Shown here piece by piece: positions 1-10,641 of a DNA stretch of 64,000 nucleotides. Below the pieces are notes generated by a model. That model ran no database searches. It worked only from the letters and a program-made list of their open reading frames with translations, and was not told the origin of the DNA. This stretch comes from an uncultured Erwinia sp. (lineage in GTDB: Bacteria; Pseudomonadota; Gammaproteobacteria; Enterobacterales; Enterobacteriaceae). Position 1 is the stretch's first letter, and every line of letters begins with the position of its first letter. Location of the stretch: positions 49,472 through 113,471 of the forward strand of contig CALYQW010000007.1 of the NCBI GenBank assembly GCA_945290265.1. Reading direction: 5' to 3'. The position numbers and the translations under genes were made by a program.

Positions 1-134
1 ATCAGCATGACAGGCAGCTGCTCAGGAGGATAATGCGGCCGGAGCGGCTGATGTGATATAAGTCACTAAATTTCATTCTCAACATAAAAAATAAAATTCA
101 GTTAAAAACCTACGCTCCTTCCGCCAGCATCAGG

Positions 135-794
135 CTATTTTTTGATGGTCTTTACGCCCTGATTGGTGCCAATCAACGCTACGTCAGCGCCACGGGCAGC
201 AAACAGACCAACCGTCACCACGCCAGCTATGGCATTGATTGCCACTTCCAGCTTCAGCGGATCGGTGATATCGAGGTTATACACATCCAGCAGAATATTG
301 CCGTTATCCGTCACCACATCCTTACGGTACTCCGGCAACCCACCCAGCTTAATCAGCTGACGCGCCACATAAGACCGCGCCATTGGGATCACTTCCACCG
401 GCAGCGGGAACCTGCCCAGAACACCTACCTGCTTGGAAGCATCGGCAATACAGACAAAGCACTTCGCGGCGGCAGCAACAATTTTTTCCCGCGTCAGCGC
501 CGCCCCACCTCCTTTGATCATCTGCAGCTGGTCGTTGATTTCATCGGCGCCATCAACGTAGAGCGACAGTTCGCCCACCTCGTTAAGATCAAAGACCGGG
601 ATCCCCAGGCTTTTGAGCTTTAATGTTGAAGCGTCGGAGCTTGAGACCGCCCCTCCAATCTGATGTTTAATCGAAGCCAGCGCATCAATAAAATGCGCTG
701 CCGTGGTGCCGGTGCCGACACCGACAATGGTGCCCGGCGTCACGTAGTCCAGTGCCGCCCAGCCAACCGCTTTTTTCAGTTCATCCTGCGTCAT
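135..794 (-). CDS. rpiA: Ribose-5-phosphate isomerase A
   Basis: Interconverts ribose 5-phosphate and ribulose 5-phosphate in the cytoplasmic non-oxidative pentose phosphate pathway. The 219-residue product has the length of E. coli RpiA. Visible signatures are the phosphate loop GTGTTAAHF, the VDGADEIN segment and [12 protein letters not shown] with the catalytic-region lysine. The reading frame stays open 60 codons further upstream, but that extension has no family similarity, so the start is placed at MTQDELKK; an ATG three codons earlier sits closer to an AGGTT and is a possible alternative. It is divergent from argP with about 200 bp between them, as in E. coli. Confidence 0.97.
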   Translation of the reverse strand: MTQDELKKAVGWAALDYVTPGTIVGVGTGTTAAHFIDALASIKHQIGGAVSSSDASTLKLKSLGIPVFDLNEVGELSLYVDGADEINDQLQMIKGGGAALTREKIVAAAAKCFVCIADASKQVGVLGRFPLPVEVIPMARSYVARQLIKLGGLPEYRKDVVTDNGNILLDVYNLDITDPLKLEVAINAIAGVVTVGLFAARGADVALIGTNQGVKTIKK

Positions 795-997
795 GGTATG
801 CATTAACCTGTGCTGTGATGGTGAGCGCGTAGTATAAATCAAGGCGCAGGAAAAAAATTGTTTTGCTGAGGGATTAACGGGCCGCACGCCAGCTATATCA
901 CTAAGAATCAGAGCAACAATTGCGCTTAAAGCCGCGCAACGCGCTGAAAATATGGCATAGTGCTGAAACAACATCGGTAAAGAGAGTATCAGACTGA

Positions 998-1894
998 ATG
1001 AAACGCCCGGATTATCGAACGCTTCAGGCGCTGGATGCGGTGATTCGCGAACGCGGCTTTGAACGTGCCGCCAGCAAACTGTGCATTACCCAGTCTGCTG
1101 TGTCACAACGGATTAAGCAGCTGGAAAATATGTTCGGGCAGCCGCTGCTGGTGCGCACCGTACCGCCACGGCCTACTGAGCAGGGGCAAAAGTTACTGGC
1201 GCTGCTGCATCAGGTTGAGCTGCTGGAAGAAGAGTGGCTGGGGGATGACAACGTTGGCACCAGCCCGCTGCTGCTGTCGCTGGCGGTTAACGCCGACAGT
1301 CTGGCAACCTGGCTGCTGCCTGCGTTACAAACCGTTCTGAACGATTCCCCGGTGCGTCTTAATCTGCAGGTGGAAGATGAAACCCGCACCCAGGAACGCC
1401 TGCGGCGCGGGGAAGTGGTAGGGGCGGTCAGTATTCAGCCACAGCCGCTGCCCAGCTGTCTGGTGGATCGTCTGGGGGCGCTGGATTATTTGTTCGTTGG
1501 CTCCAAATCCTTTGCTGCCCGTTATTTTCCTAACGGCGTTACCCGTTCTGCGCTGTTAAAAGCCCCGGCAGTGGCGTTTGACCATCTGGATGATATGCAT
1601 CAGGTCTTTCTGCAGCAGAACTTCGACCTGTCGCCAGGCAGCGTTCCCTGCCATATCGTGAATTCGTCGGAAGCCTTTGTGCAGCTGGCACGCCAGGGTA
1701 CCACCTGCTGTATGATCCCACATCTGCAGATTGAGCGTGAACTGGCCGGAGGTGAGCTGATAGATTTAACGCCCGGTCTGTTACAGCGCCGAATGCTGTA
1801 CTGGCACCGCTTTGCGCCGGAAAGCCGTCTGATGCGCAAAGTAACCGATGCGCTGCTGAGTCACGGCCATCGGGTATTGCGTCAGGATACCTGA
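998..1894 (+). CDS. argP: LysR-family transcriptional regulator ArgP (IciA)
   Basis: Lysine/arginine-responsive LysR regulator; in E. coli it activates the arginine exporter gene argO when arginine is present. The 298 residues match the family length. The N-terminal winged helix-turn-helix covers about residues 1-60 ([20 protein letters not shown] is the recognition region), and the rest is the periplasmic-binding-like effector domain. Its regulatory target argO lies just downstream beyond yggE, so regulator and target are separated by one gene, as in E. coli. Confidence 0.96.
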   Translation: MKRPDYRTLQALDAVIRERGFERAASKLCITQSAVSQRIKQLENMFGQPLLVRTVPPRPTEQGQKLLALLHQVELLEEEWLGDDNVGTSPLLLSLAVNADSLATWLLPALQTVLNDSPVRLNLQVEDETRTQERLRRGEVVGAVSIQPQPLPSCLVDRLGALDYLFVGSKSFAARYFPNGVTRSALLKAPAVAFDHLDDMHQVFLQQNFDLSPGSVPCHIVNSSEAFVQLARQGTTCCMIPHLQIERELAGGELIDLTPGLLQRRMLYWHRFAPESRLMRKVTDALLSHGHRVLRQDT

Positions 1895-1919
1895 CAGGCC
1901 AACCCTGGGGGTTGGCCTG
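1895..1919. terminator. Perfect hairpin between convergent argP and yggE
   Basis: An 11-bp perfect inverted repeat (CAGGCCAACCC, loop TGG, GGGTTGGCCTG) begins at the argP stop codon and lies before the yggE stop codon. The position between two convergent genes fits a bidirectional terminator. There is no clear T-run on either side, so termination is inferred from structure and position only. Confidence 0.6.
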
Positions 1920-1930
1920 CGGTACAGCGG

Positions 1931-2656
1931 TTATGGATTGCGCTGCAGTTCAAATACCACATCCACCTGGTCATCAAAGTGGATATTCTGCTGCTGGTAG
2001 GTTTCAGCCGCGGTGCTGGCAGCAGCTGGTATAGCGATACCTGACATTCGCAACATCGGCGTCGGCCGGTAATTGGCAACCTGATAACGGATGCTGTACA
2101 CCGGCCCAAGTTTCGTGCCGAAGCCCTGCGCCAGCGAATTTGCCTGCTTAACGGCATCATCAATCGCGTCTTTACGCGCTTTTTCCTGGTACTGTTCCGG
2201 ATGAGCTACGCTAAACTCCACGTCACGGATTTCATTCAGTCCGGATTTTAACGCGCCATCAAGCAGTGAGTTAAGCTTATCCAGCTGATGCAGCGTAACC
2301 TGCACCTGGCGTAGTGCGCTGTAGCCTTTCAGCTGAGGTTTACCGTCTTTGGGATAGTCGTATTCCGGCTGGGTGCGCAGATTAGCCGCATTGATATCTT
2401 TTTTCTCAATACCGTTCTGCTTAAGAAAATCAAAATACTGTTGTACCCGCTGGTCAGCCTGATTTTTCGCCTCAACCGCATCTTTGGCAGAAACTTTCAC
2501 TTCAATGGCCATGATGGCTATATCTGGCGTAGCATCTACGCTGGCGCGTCCGGAGGTCACCAAATGCGGCGCGTTCGGTAGTTCACTTGCCTGTACAGTC
2601 AGCATCATACTCCCCAGTCCAATCATTGCGCTTAGCGCCAGTTTCGTCCGCTTCAT
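1931..2656 (-). CDS. yggE: SIMPL-domain oxidative stress defence protein YggE
   Basis: Periplasmic SIMPL (DUF541) domain protein; the E. coli homologue is linked to reduced intracellular reactive oxygen species. The 241 residues start with a signal peptide (MKRTKLALSAMIGLGSMMLTVQA) followed by the SIMPL domain to the C-terminus (VTSGRASVDATPDIAIM, then the YSALRQVQVTL region). A GGAGAA ribosome binding site lies 4 nt before the ATG. It sits between argP and argO in the usual enterobacterial order. The biochemical activity is not known. Confidence 0.93.
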   Translation of the reverse strand: MKRTKLALSAMIGLGSMMLTVQASELPNAPHLVTSGRASVDATPDIAIMAIEVKVSAKDAVEAKNQADQRVQQYFDFLKQNGIEKKDINAANLRTQPEYDYPKDGKPQLKGYSALRQVQVTLHQLDKLNSLLDGALKSGLNEIRDVEFSVAHPEQYQEKARKDAIDDAVKQANSLAQGFGTKLGPVYSIRYQVANYRPTPMLRMSGIAIPAAASTAAETYQQQNIHFDDQVDVVFELQRNP

Positions 2657-2790
2657 TCAGTTCTCCATTCGCTGGTATCAGGCGGCGCGGACCGTCAGCC
2701 AGACTGCGCCAGAATCATTGCTAATAACACCTTATTGTAGTGCGGGTTTACGTTGCCTGCACGGTTAACGATTCCTGGAAAAGAGGACAT

Positions 2791-3411
2791 TTACAGCAGA
2801 TTAAGCGCCTGAAAGCTCATTTTTAATGCGATCCCCCACATCACCACGCCAACCAACAGATTGATAATCCGCTGCGCCCGTACGGTATTTAGCCGGGGTG
2901 ACAGCCAGGATGCCAGCAGCGCCAGGCTGAAAAACCAGGCGATGGAAGCCGTTACCGAGCCGAATGCAAACCAGGGACGCGCTTCCGGCTCCAGTTGCCC
3001 GCCCAAACTGCCAAGCATTACAAAGGTATCAATATAGACATGCGGATTCAGCCAGGTCACTGCCAGCAGTGTCAGCATGATACGCAGACGTCCCTGTTTA
3101 AGCGCCACCTGCTGCGCTACGCCACTGCCGGAATCAAGTGCACTGCGCAGGGCGCGCCAGCCGTACCACAGCAGGAAAGCGACACCGCCCCAGGTCACCA
3201 GGTTAAACAACAGTGCCGACTGGCTGAGCACTGCGCTGCCACCAAAAATACCGCCATAAATCAGAATAATATCGCTAAGCGCACAAAGTGCGGCACACAT
3301 CAGGTGAAACTGACGGCTGATCCCCCGTTGCAGCACAAAGGTGTTCTGCGGCCCAAGCGGCAGGATCAGCGCAGCACCCAGAATAACACCCTGAAAATAA
3401 ATGGATAACAC
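2791..3411 (-). CDS. argO: Arginine exporter ArgO (LysE family)
   Basis: Inner-membrane exporter of L-arginine and of the toxic analogue canavanine. The 206 residues form about six hydrophobic segments, and the LysE-family opening [13 protein letters not shown] is near residue 20; [13 protein letters not shown] lies mid-protein. The start codon is GTG, supported by GAGG seven bases upstream and by alignment with E. coli ArgO (211 residues). The roughly 290 bp upstream, before the next repeat and mscS, should hold the ArgP-activated promoter; I could not point to a specific ArgP site. Confidence 0.95.
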   Translation of the reverse strand: MLSIYFQGVILGAALILPLGPQNTFVLQRGISRQFHLMCAALCALSDIILIYGGIFGGSAVLSQSALLFNLVTWGGVAFLLWYGWRALRSALDSGSGVAQQVALKQGRLRIMLTLLAVTWLNPHVYIDTFVMLGSLGGQLEPEARPWFAFGSVTASIAWFFSLALLASWLSPRLNTVRAQRIINLLVGVVMWGIALKMSFQALNLL

Positions 3412-3561
3412 AATTTAACCTCACCGGATATTCAACTGCAGCGAGTGTAAGGTCTAAGGTATGACAGAGGAAATGGGAAAAAATGATGGGCAATAAGCCG
3501 GACTTATAGTCGCCGGAAAAAGGGAACAGCGGGCCTGCATGCGACCCGCTGATTAAGCGTA

Positions 3562-3705
3562 GAGCTCGTCCCGTTAGGTGTCATTGTTGAAGTGAGTTTG
3601 AACACGGACAGCGCGCAGGAACCGCAGCGTACACGAAGTACGTGAGGATTCTGAGCACTGCCCAGGTTCAAAATAACGAATAAAATAGCCTAATGGGATA
3701 GGCTC
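3562..3705. repeat. 144-bp MITE-like element with imperfect terminal inverted repeats
   Basis: The element is bounded by 17-bp imperfect inverted repeats (GAGCTCGTCCCGTTAGG at the left; GAGCCTATCCCATTAGG read from the right), matching at 13 of 17 positions. Internally it has a second palindrome, GTACACGAAGTACGTG. A partial second copy lies at 16321-16389. On the minus strand the right end forms the hairpin AGCCTA/TAGGCT followed by ATTTTATT directly after the mscS stop codon, so it doubles as that gene's terminator. No ORF is inside. It is not ERIC, BOX or REP by sequence. Confidence 0.75.
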
Positions 3706-4563
3706 TTAGTCAGCGTTGGTTGCTGCGCTCTGATGCAGATGCACATCCATCTGCGGATAAGGCAGACCAATGCGATTTTCATCCAGCGCCAGCTTAAAGT
3801 TTTTCATCAGCGTCCAGTACACATCCTGCAGATCGCCGGAGTTACTCCAGCAGCGCACTATGATATTTACCGACGAGCCAGCCAGTTCGTTAACACCAAT
3901 CTGCACACCACGATCCTGCAGCACGCGCGGTTCCGCATCAACCACCTTACGCAGTACCAGCATCGCCTGCTCCAAATCGGCGTCGTAACTGATGCCAATT
4001 ACAAACTCGTTACGCCGCGCCGGTTCACGGGAAAAGTTAACAATATTGCCGGCGATCACTTTGCCGTTAGGCACCACCACAATCTTACCGTCGGAGGTTT
4101 TCAGCGTGGTAGAGAAAATCTGCACGTTCAGCACCGTACCGGAGATGCCGATATCAATAAAATCACCAGTGCGGAACGGACGGAAGGTGACCAACAGTAC
4201 CCCGGCCGCCAGATTAGCCAGCGAGCCCTGAAGCGCCAGACCAACGGCCAAACCGGCAGCACCCAGTACCGCAATCACCGAGGCGGTCTGCACACCAACC
4301 CGTCCCAGCGCGGCAATTAGCGTAAAGGCAACGATGCCATAACGCACCAGCGCCGATAAGAAGTCGGCCACCGTGGCATCAATACTGCGAGCCCGCATCA
4401 CTTTATTCAGGGTATTGGACACCAGGCGCGCAATCATCATCCCGACAATCAGAATGGCAATCGCGGCAACAATATTTACCGCATAACTCAGCAGCAGCGC
4501 CTGATTGCGTACCAGCCAGGTTCCGGCATTACTCAGTCCGTCCACCACATTTACATCTTGCAT
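3706..4563 (-). CDS. mscS: Small-conductance mechanosensitive channel MscS
   Basis: Homoheptameric inner-membrane channel that opens under membrane tension to release solutes on hypo-osmotic shock. The 285 residues compare with 286 in E. coli. Visible parts are TM1 (near residues 22-50), TM2, the glycine/alanine-rich pore helix TM3 ([20 protein letters not shown]) and the cytoplasmic beta/alpha-beta domain (FRTGDFIDI, then VVVPNGKVI). GGAG precedes the ATG. The stop codon abuts the right end of the MITE-like repeat, which supplies the terminator hairpin. Confidence 0.97.
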   Translation of the reverse strand: MQDVNVVDGLSNAGTWLVRNQALLLSYAVNIVAAIAILIVGMMIARLVSNTLNKVMRARSIDATVADFLSALVRYGIVAFTLIAALGRVGVQTASVIAVLGAAGLAVGLALQGSLANLAAGVLLVTFRPFRTGDFIDIGISGTVLNVQIFSTTLKTSDGKIVVVPNGKVIAGNIVNFSREPARRNEFVIGISYDADLEQAMLVLRKVVDAEPRVLQDRGVQIGVNELAGSSVNIIVRCWSNSGDLQDVYWTLMKNFKLALDENRIGLPYPQMDVHLHQSAATNAD

Positions 4564-4676
4564 TAGTCACTCCTGTGATTATCCCCATTGGGGTAATAAA
4601 ATCTTGCCACTTGTGCAGCAGTTACGCGCTTAAGGGTAAACAAAAAAAGCACTAATTTCCAAGTTATCCCACTGAG

Positions 4677-4718
4677 CCTAAAAAAAACACCCAGTAATCA
4701 GTAGATTGACAGGGTGTT
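4677..4718 (-). terminator. Rho-independent terminator after fbaA
   Basis: On the minus strand AACACCCT and GGGTGTT form a 7-bp stem around an 18-19 nt loop, followed by a long T tract (the run of eight A on the plus strand). It lies about 35 bp beyond the fbaA stop and ends the epd-pgk-fbaA transcript. Confidence 0.8.
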
Positions 4719-4752
4719 GTGGTGACTGCTTAGGTAAGCAAAAGTGTCGAAC

Positions 4753-5832
4753 TTAAAGCACGTCTACCGCATTCAGCTCTTTGAAAGCCTGCTCCAGACG
4801 CACGACCATCGATGTCTGGGAAGCGCGCAGCCATACGCGTGGATCGTAGTATTTCTTGTTCGGCTTATCCGCGCCTTCCGGGTTACCCAGCTGCGCCTGC
4901 AGATAGCCTTCGTTCTTTTTGTAGTACTGCAGAATACCGTCCCAGGTTGCCCACTGAGTATCGGTATCGATATTCATTTTGATAACGCCATAGCTGATGG
5001 ATTCCTGGATTTCGGCCGCAGTGGAACCGGAACCGCCGTGGAAAACAAAGTTCAGCGCGTTATGTGGCAGATTGTGTTTTTTGCACACATATTCCTGAGA
5101 ATCACGCAGGATGGTTGGCGTCAGCTTCACATTACCGGGTTTGTACACGCCGTGCACGTTACCGAAAGAGGCCGCAATAGTGAAACGCGGGCTGATAGCG
5201 TTCAGTTTTTCGTAAGCGTAGTTCACGTCTTCCGGCTGGGTATACAGTGCAGAGGCATCCATATGGCTGTTATCAACGCCATCTTCTTCACCACCGGTGC
5301 AGCCCAGTTCGATTTCCAGCGTCATATCAATTTTTGCCATACGCGCCAGGTACTTGCCAGAAATTTCAATGTTTTCTTCCAGCGTTTCTTCAGACAGGTC
5401 AATCATATGCGAAGAGAACAGTGGCTTACCGGTTTTAGCATAGTGCGCTTCACCGGCATCCAGCAGGCCGTCGATCCACGGCAGCAGTTTTTTCGCACAG
5501 TGGTCGGTATGCAGGATCACTGGCACGCCATAGTGTTCTGCCATCTGGTGCACATGGTGAGCGCCGGAGATCGCGCCAAGGATGGCCGCAGCCTGTGGCT
5601 TGTCCGATTTCAGGCCTTTACCGGCAATAAAGCCAGCACCGCCGTTAGAGAACTGGATGATAACCGGCGATTTAACTTTCGCCGCGGCTTCCAGTACCGA
5701 GTTAATAGAGTCAGTACCGACACAATTCACGGCCGGCAGCGCGAATTTATTCTCTTTCGCTACCTGGAACACTTTCTGTACGTCATCACCAGTAATGACG
5801 CCCGGTTTCACGAAATCAAAAATTTTAGACAT
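4753..5832 (-). CDS. fbaA: Class II fructose-bisphosphate aldolase
   Basis: Zn-dependent cleavage of fructose 1,6-bisphosphate to glyceraldehyde 3-phosphate and dihydroxyacetone phosphate in glycolysis, and the reverse step in gluconeogenesis. The 359 residues equal E. coli FbaA. Zinc ligands are visible in LHTDHCAKK and in VFHGGSGS, and the phosphate-binding region is GVIKMNIDTDTQ. It is the last gene of the epd-pgk-fbaA operon, 93 bp after pgk, and is followed by a clear terminator. Confidence 0.98.
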   Translation of the reverse strand: MSKIFDFVKPGVITGDDVQKVFQVAKENKFALPAVNCVGTDSINSVLEAAAKVKSPVIIQFSNGGAGFIAGKGLKSDKPQAAAILGAISGAHHVHQMAEHYGVPVILHTDHCAKKLLPWIDGLLDAGEAHYAKTGKPLFSSHMIDLSEETLEENIEISGKYLARMAKIDMTLEIELGCTGGEEDGVDNSHMDASALYTQPEDVNYAYEKLNAISPRFTIAASFGNVHGVYKPGNVKLTPTILRDSQEYVCKKHNLPHNALNFVFHGGSGSTAAEIQESISYGVIKMNIDTDTQWATWDGILQYYKKNEGYLQAQLGNPEGADKPNKKYYDPRVWLRASQTSMVVRLEQAFKELNAVDVL

Positions 5833-5925
5833 GTTGGTTTGTCCTGTTTCTGCGGTCAGATTAAAAGATTGCCTGACGTCCAGACAACTGTTCAGGCGGT
5901 ATGGAGCGCCATACCGCCGCGAAGA

Positions 5926-7089
5926 TTACTGTTTTGCGCGCGCTTCCAGCATGGCGACGGCTGGCAGCACTTTACCTTCAACAAACTCCAGGAACGCCCC
6001 GCCGCCGGTAGAGATATAAGATATCTTATCTTCAATACCGAACAGATCGATAGCGGCCAGGGTATCACCACCACCGGCAATAGAGAACGCATCGCTTTGC
6101 GCAATGGCGTTAGCCACGATTTCGGTGCCCTTACGGAAGTTCGGGAATTCAAACACCCCAACCGGGCCATTCCACAGAATGGTTTTCGCTTCTTTCAATA
6201 GCTTAGCCATCGCCTGTGCGGTGTCATCACCGAAGTCCATGATCTCTTCATCATCATTGATCTCATTGACTTTTTTCACGGTTGCCGGCGCCGTTTCAGA
6301 GAACTCAGTCCCAACGCGAGAATCCGTTGGAACCGGAATACCGAATTCGTCACGCAGTTTTCTCGCCGCGTCAACAAAATCAGGCTCGTACAGGGATTTA
6401 CCCACATTGTTGTCGATAGCCACAAAGGTGTTGGCGATACCGCCACCGACAATCACGGTATCGGCGATTTTCACCAGCGAGTTCAGCACATCGAATTTAG
6501 TGGAGACTTTAGATCCCCCCACCACGGCAACCATCGGGCGGGCCGGGTTAGACAGAGCCTTGCCCAGCGCTTCCAGCTCAGCAGACAGCAGAGGACCTGC
6601 ACAGGCCACCTCAGCGAATTTACCCACGCCGTGAGTGGATGCCTGCGCGCGGTGCGCAGTACCAAAGGCGTCCATCACGAAGATATCGCACAGCGCGGCG
6701 TATTTTTTCGCCAGCCCTTCGTCATCTTTCTTCTCGCCCTTGTTGAAACGAACGTTCTCCAGCACCACCAGCTTACCGGCGGTCAGTTCCACACCGTCGA
6801 GGTAGTTTTTCGCCAGTGAAACGTTATCGGCACCCAGTTTCTCCTGCAGGTATTTCACCACCGGCAGCAGAGAAAACTCTTCGTTATATTCACCTTCGGT
6901 CGGACGCCCCAGGTGGGAAGTCACCATCACTTTTGCGCCCTGCTTCAGTGCCGCTTCAATGGTTGGCAGTGAAGCACGAATACGTGCGTCAGACGTCACT
7001 TTCCCTTCTTTTACTGGCACGTTCAGATCTGCACGGATCAGAACACGTTTTCCAGACAGATCCAGATCGGTCATCTTAATTACGGACAT
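5926..7089 (-). CDS. pgk: Phosphoglycerate kinase
   Basis: Transfers phosphate between 1,3-bisphosphoglycerate and ADP in glycolysis; cytoplasmic monomer. The 387 residues match the E. coli enzyme. Substrate-binding residues lie in RADLNVPV and in [10 protein letters not shown], and the nucleotide site in [10 protein letters not shown] and [10 protein letters not shown]. It is in an operon with epd (41 bp upstream) and fbaA (93 bp downstream), so aldolase, kinase and the erythrose-phosphate dehydrogenase are co-expressed. Confidence 0.98.
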   Translation of the reverse strand: MSVIKMTDLDLSGKRVLIRADLNVPVKEGKVTSDARIRASLPTIEAALKQGAKVMVTSHLGRPTEGEYNEEFSLLPVVKYLQEKLGADNVSLAKNYLDGVELTAGKLVVLENVRFNKGEKKDDEGLAKKYAALCDIFVMDAFGTAHRAQASTHGVGKFAEVACAGPLLSAELEALGKALSNPARPMVAVVGGSKVSTKFDVLNSLVKIADTVIVGGGIANTFVAIDNNVGKSLYEPDFVDAARKLRDEFGIPVPTDSRVGTEFSETAPATVKKVNEINDDEEIMDFGDDTAQAMAKLLKEAKTILWNGPVGVFEFPNFRKGTEIVANAIAQSDAFSIAGGGDTLAAIDLFGIEDKISYISTGGGAFLEFVEGKVLPAVAMLEARAKQ

Positions 7090-7130
7090 GGTGAAACCTC
7101 TCGTTGATTCTCAAAGTTTTACAGATCCGG

Positions 7131-8156
7131 CTACCGGCGCGGAAAACCGCTGGCAGCCATGGCTAAAGTGGTATCAATCATGCGGTTAGCAAAGCCCCAT
7201 TCGTTATCACACCAGACCAGGGTTTTAATCAGGCGACGACCACTGACCCTTGTCTGGGTGCCGTCCACAATGGCACTGTGCGGATCGTGGTTAAAATCGA
7301 TAGAGACCAGCGGTAATTCAGTGTAATCGACTATACCACTAAATTTCCCCACTGATGCACTTTGCAGCAGCGCATTAACCTCAGCGGCCTGAACCGGATT
7401 ACGCACGCTGACGCTCAGGTCAATTGCCGTAACGTTAATGGTGGGCACACGCACCGCTATGGCTTCAAAACAGTCATTAAATTTGGGGAAGATACGAGTA
7501 ATACCGGCGGCCAGACGGGTATCGACCGGGATGATCGACTGGCTGGCGGCACGGGTACGCCGCAGATCCGGGTGATAAGCATCGATCACCTGCTGATCGT
7601 GCATCGCAGAGTGGATAGTCGTCACCGTACCTGACTCAATGCTCCAGGCATCATCCAGTAACTTAATCACCGGAATAATGCAGTTAGTGGTACAGGACGC
7701 ATTAGAAACCAGCTGGTGCTGCGGCAACAGCTGATCTTCATTGACGCCAAACACCACGGTGGCATCCAGATCGTGATCGCCGGGATGAGAAAACAACACC
7801 TTTTTCGCCCCGGCCTGCAGATGGGCCAGACCGTCTGCCCGACTGCCGTATACCCCAGTACAGTCCAACACCACATCGACATTCAGCTCACGCCAGGGCA
7901 AATCGCAGATATCACGCTGATGCAGCAGACGAATATTGTCATCGCCCACCGTCAGCAAATCTCGTTCCTGACGAACATCCCAGGCGAAACGCCCGTGGCT
8001 GGTGTCGTATTTTAACAAATGCGCCATCGCCGTTGCTTCGGCCAGTTCGTTAATCGCGACAACGGTAATTTCTGCCCGACGGCCGCTCTCATACAGCGCA
8101 CGCAGAACATTGCGCCCGATGCGCCCGAATCCGTTTATGGCAATGCGAACTGTCAT
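7131..8156 (-). CDS. epd: D-erythrose-4-phosphate dehydrogenase
   Basis: NAD-dependent oxidation of erythrose 4-phosphate to 4-phosphoerythronate, the first step of the deoxyxylulose-5-phosphate-dependent pyridoxal phosphate pathway. The GAPDH-like fold is visible: NAD site [18 protein letters not shown] at the N-terminus and catalytic cysteine in NASCTTNCI (around residue 155). It is told apart from GapA by its place before pgk-fbaA and by close similarity to E. coli Epd (339 residues; here 341). A GGAG site lies just before the ATG. A Cra-type palindrome lies about 130 bp upstream. Confidence 0.96.
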   Translation of the reverse strand: MTVRIAINGFGRIGRNVLRALYESGRRAEITVVAINELAEATAMAHLLKYDTSHGRFAWDVRQERDLLTVGDDNIRLLHQRDICDLPWRELNVDVVLDCTGVYGSRADGLAHLQAGAKKVLFSHPGDHDLDATVVFGVNEDQLLPQHQLVSNASCTTNCIIPVIKLLDDAWSIESGTVTTIHSAMHDQQVIDAYHPDLRRTRAASQSIIPVDTRLAAGITRIFPKFNDCFEAIAVRVPTINVTAIDLSVSVRNPVQAAEVNALLQSASVGKFSGIVDYTELPLVSIDFNHDPHSAIVDGTQTRVSGRRLIKTLVWCDNEWGFANRMIDTTLAMAASGFPRR

Positions 8157-8283
8157 ATTACTCCTGCATCAAAATTCACATTTTGCGGACACCCAGCCTG
8201 AGCCAGCCGCTGACATTTGTACAGAGAATTATTTAACCCTGCCTGAACAAAAAATTCCCGGCTATCTGCCTGTAACGCTAATA

Positions 8284-8297
8284 CTGAAACGCTTCAG
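8284..8297. promoter_or_regulatory. Putative Cra (FruR) operator upstream of epd
   Basis: CTGAAACGCTTCAG is a near-perfect palindrome matching the Cra consensus TGAAACGTTTCA with one change. It lies about 130 bp upstream of epd. The epd-pgk-fbaA operon is a known Cra target in E. coli, so the assignment combines a visible motif with established regulation. A half-site ending in TCACA around 8365-8372 could belong to a CRP site but is too weak to call. Confidence 0.65.
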
Positions 8298-8427
8298 CAA
8301 GGATAACGGAAGTTAGGAATAATAGGAATATTCGGGGTCAATTAAGGACGTCAGGTTACGATCTGCGTCACAAAAAAACGAAAAGGACGGGGACATTCAG
8401 CACAATGTAAACCTTATCCCTGAGGAT

Positions 8428-8449
8428 CAGGGCGGCTGACGCCGCCCTG
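8428..8449 (-). terminator. Hairpin downstream of tktA
   Basis: CAGGGCGGC and GCCGCCCTG form a perfect 9-bp stem with a TGAC loop starting 7 bp after the tktA stop codon. There is no strong T-run after it on the minus strand. Position and stability suggest it ends tktA transcription or protects the 3' end. Confidence 0.6.
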
Positions 8450-8455
8450 CGCGAA

Positions 8456-10447
8456 TTACAGCAGGCTTTTCGCCTTAGCAACCACGTTTTTCACGGTAAA
8501 GCCAAACTCTTCAAACAGCTTCTCAGCCGGCGCAGACTCACCAAAGGTGGTCATGCCAACGATAGCGCCGTTCAAACCGGTATATTTATACCAGTAGTCG
8601 GCAATGCCGGCTTCAACCGCCACGCGCGCGCTCACGGCTTTTGGCAGTACCGCTTCACGGTAAGCCGCGTCCTGTTTATCGAAGGCATCGGTTGATGGCA
8701 TGGACACCACCCGCACTTTGTAGCCTTCTGCCGTCAGCTGCTGGTATGCCTCAACCGCCAGCTCAACTTCAGAGCCGGTGGCAATCAGGATCAGCTGTGG
8801 CGTACCCGCGCAGTCTTTCAGGATGTAACCACCGCGCTTCACATCAGCCAGCTGTTGTGCGCTACGCTCCTGCTGTGCCAGATTCTGGCGTGAGAGGATC
8901 AGCGCAGTCGGGCCATCATGACGCTCAATGGCGTACTGCCAGGCAATCGCGGTTTCAACCTGGTCACACGGACGCCAGGTGCTCATATTTGGCGTCACGC
9001 GCAGGCTGGCCATCTGCTCAACCGGCTGATGGGTTGGACCATCTTCACCCAGACCAATCGAATCATGGGTGTACACCATGATCTGACGGATCTTCATCAG
9101 TGCCGCCATACGCGCAGCGTTACGGGCATATTCAACAAACATCAGGAAGGTGGCGGTGTAAGGCACAAAGCCGCCGTGCAGGGTGATGCCGTTAGCAATG
9201 GCAGTCATCCCGAATTCACGTACCCCGTAGTGGATATAGTTACCCGCCGGGTTTTCGTTGATCGGCTGTGAGCCGGACCACATGGTCAGGTTACTTGGTG
9301 CCAGGTCAGCGGAACCGCCGAGGTATTCCGGCAGCAGCTTACCAAAAGCTTCGATCGTATTCTGAGACGCTTTACGGCTGGCGATTTTGGCCGGATTAGC
9401 CTGCAGCTGTTCAATGAACTTCTGCGATTCTGCCTGCCAGTTGGCTGGCAGATCGTTTTTCACCCGGCGGCTGAATTCCTGCGCCAGTTGCGGGAACGCC
9501 TGCGCGTAGGCAGCAAACTTTGCGTCCCACGCCGCTTCTTTGGCTTTACCGGCCTGCTTCGCATCCCACTGAGCATAAATATCCTGCGGGATTTCAAATG
9601 GCGGATAGTTCCAGCCCAGCTGCTTACGGGTCAGCGCAATCTCGTCATCGCCCAGCGGTGCGCCGTGCGAATCGTGCGTACCGGCTTTGTTCGGAGAACC
9701 AAAGCCAATAACGGTTTTACACATCAGCAGCGATGGCTTATCCGTCACCGCTTTAGCTTCCGCCGTCGCTTTAGCAATTGCATTCGCATCGTGACCGTCG
9801 ATACCGCGGATCACATGCCAGCCGTAGGCTTCAAAGCGTTTTGCCGTATCGTCGGTAAACCAGCCATCAATGTGGCCGTCGATAGAGATGCCGTTGTCAT
9901 CATAGAAGGCAATCAGTTTGCCCAGACCCAGGATTCCCGCCAGTGAACACACTTCGTGGGAAATCCCCTCCATCATACAGCCATCGCCCATAAACACATA
10001 AGTGTTATGGTTAACAATCTCATGACCAGGACGGTTAAATTGTGCCGCCAGAGTGCGTTCTGCAATCGCCAGCCCTACCGCATTGGCAATCCCCTGCCCC
10101 AGTGGGCCAGTGGTGGTTTCAACGCCAACGGTGTAACCATATTCCGGGTGGCCCGGCGTTTTGGAGTGCAGCTGACGGAAATTCGCCAGCTCAGCGATCG
10201 GCAGATCGTAACCGGTGAGGTGCAGCAGGCTGTAAATCAGCATTGAGCCGTGGCCGTTGGACAGCACAAAGCGGTCACGGTCTGCCCACTGTGGATTGGT
10301 TGGATTGTGATTCAGAAAGTCACGCCACAGAACTTCGGCAATATCAGCCATACCCATCGGGGCGCCGGGATGTCCGGATTTGGCCTTTTGCACGGCGTCC
10401 ATACTTAATGCACGAATAGCGTTGGCAAGCTCTTTACGTGAAGACAT
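8456..10447 (-). CDS. tktA: Transketolase
   Basis: Thiamine-diphosphate-dependent transfer of two-carbon units between sugar phosphates, linking the pentose phosphate pathway and glycolysis. The 663-residue product equals E. coli TktA. Signatures: [20 protein letters not shown] (catalytic histidine), the ThDP motif [12 protein letters not shown], and the pyrimidine-domain segment [13 protein letters not shown] with its glutamate. The start is [10 protein letters not shown], with GGAG seven bases upstream; a TTG two codons earlier is in frame but lacks support. It neighbours rpiA and epd as an independent transcription unit. Confidence 0.97.
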   Translation of the reverse strand: MSSRKELANAIRALSMDAVQKAKSGHPGAPMGMADIAEVLWRDFLNHNPTNPQWADRDRFVLSNGHGSMLIYSLLHLTGYDLPIAELANFRQLHSKTPGHPEYGYTVGVETTTGPLGQGIANAVGLAIAERTLAAQFNRPGHEIVNHNTYVFMGDGCMMEGISHEVCSLAGILGLGKLIAFYDDNGISIDGHIDGWFTDDTAKRFEAYGWHVIRGIDGHDANAIAKATAEAKAVTDKPSLLMCKTVIGFGSPNKAGTHDSHGAPLGDDEIALTRKQLGWNYPPFEIPQDIYAQWDAKQAGKAKEAAWDAKFAAYAQAFPQLAQEFSRRVKNDLPANWQAESQKFIEQLQANPAKIASRKASQNTIEAFGKLLPEYLGGSADLAPSNLTMWSGSQPINENPAGNYIHYGVREFGMTAIANGITLHGGFVPYTATFLMFVEYARNAARMAALMKIRQIMVYTHDSIGLGEDGPTHQPVEQMASLRVTPNMSTWRPCDQVETAIAWQYAIERHDGPTALILSRQNLAQQERSAQQLADVKRGGYILKDCAGTPQLILIATGSEVELAVEAYQQLTAEGYKVRVVSMPSTDAFDKQDAAYREAVLPKAVSARVAVEAGIADYWYKYTGLNGAIVGMTTFGESAPAEKLFEEFGFTVKNVVAKAKSLL

Positions 10448-10539
10448 GTTCAACTCCAGGTCGGGTTTATCGCTTCGCCTTCCTTAACCTTTTGTAATAA
10501 ATGATTTATCAGGCAAAACCTTAGGAAAGTCGCCGATCA

Positions 10540-10568
10540 ATGTACATAAACCGGGGTCACATGTACAT
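10540..10568. promoter_or_regulatory. Two ATGTACAT palindromes 21 bp apart upstream of tktA
   Basis: The 8-bp palindrome ATGTACAT occurs at 10540-10547 and again at 10561-10568. The centre-to-centre distance is 21 bp, about two helical turns. They lie 93-121 bp upstream of the tktA start codon, between tktA and speB. The geometry suits a dimer-of-dimers operator, but the cognate regulator is unknown to me. Confidence 0.4.
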
Positions 10569-10596
10569 GGCACGGCGGGTAAAAATAGTGGCATAA

Positions 10597-10628
10597 AGGG
10601 CGGTTTTCCCGGCAAACGGGTCCGCCCT
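10597..10628 (-). terminator. Hairpin downstream of speB
   Basis: AGGGCGG and CCGCCCT pair around an inner CCCG/CGGG stem, 14 bp beyond the speB stop codon. This compound hairpin is a probable terminator between speB and the tktA promoter; the T-run is weak. Confidence 0.55.
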
Positions 10629-10641
10629 GATCACTTACGCA

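Noticed and set aside
3562-3705. ERIC or REP element
   Set aside because: Length is near ERIC, but neither the ends nor the core match the ERIC or REP sequences I know.
4744-6201. 485-codon plus-strand ORF opposite fbaA and the end of pgk
   Set aside because: It lies antisense to two well-supported glycolytic genes, has a biased composition rich in Arg, Phe and His, and has no ribosome site. It is a shadow of high-GC codon use.
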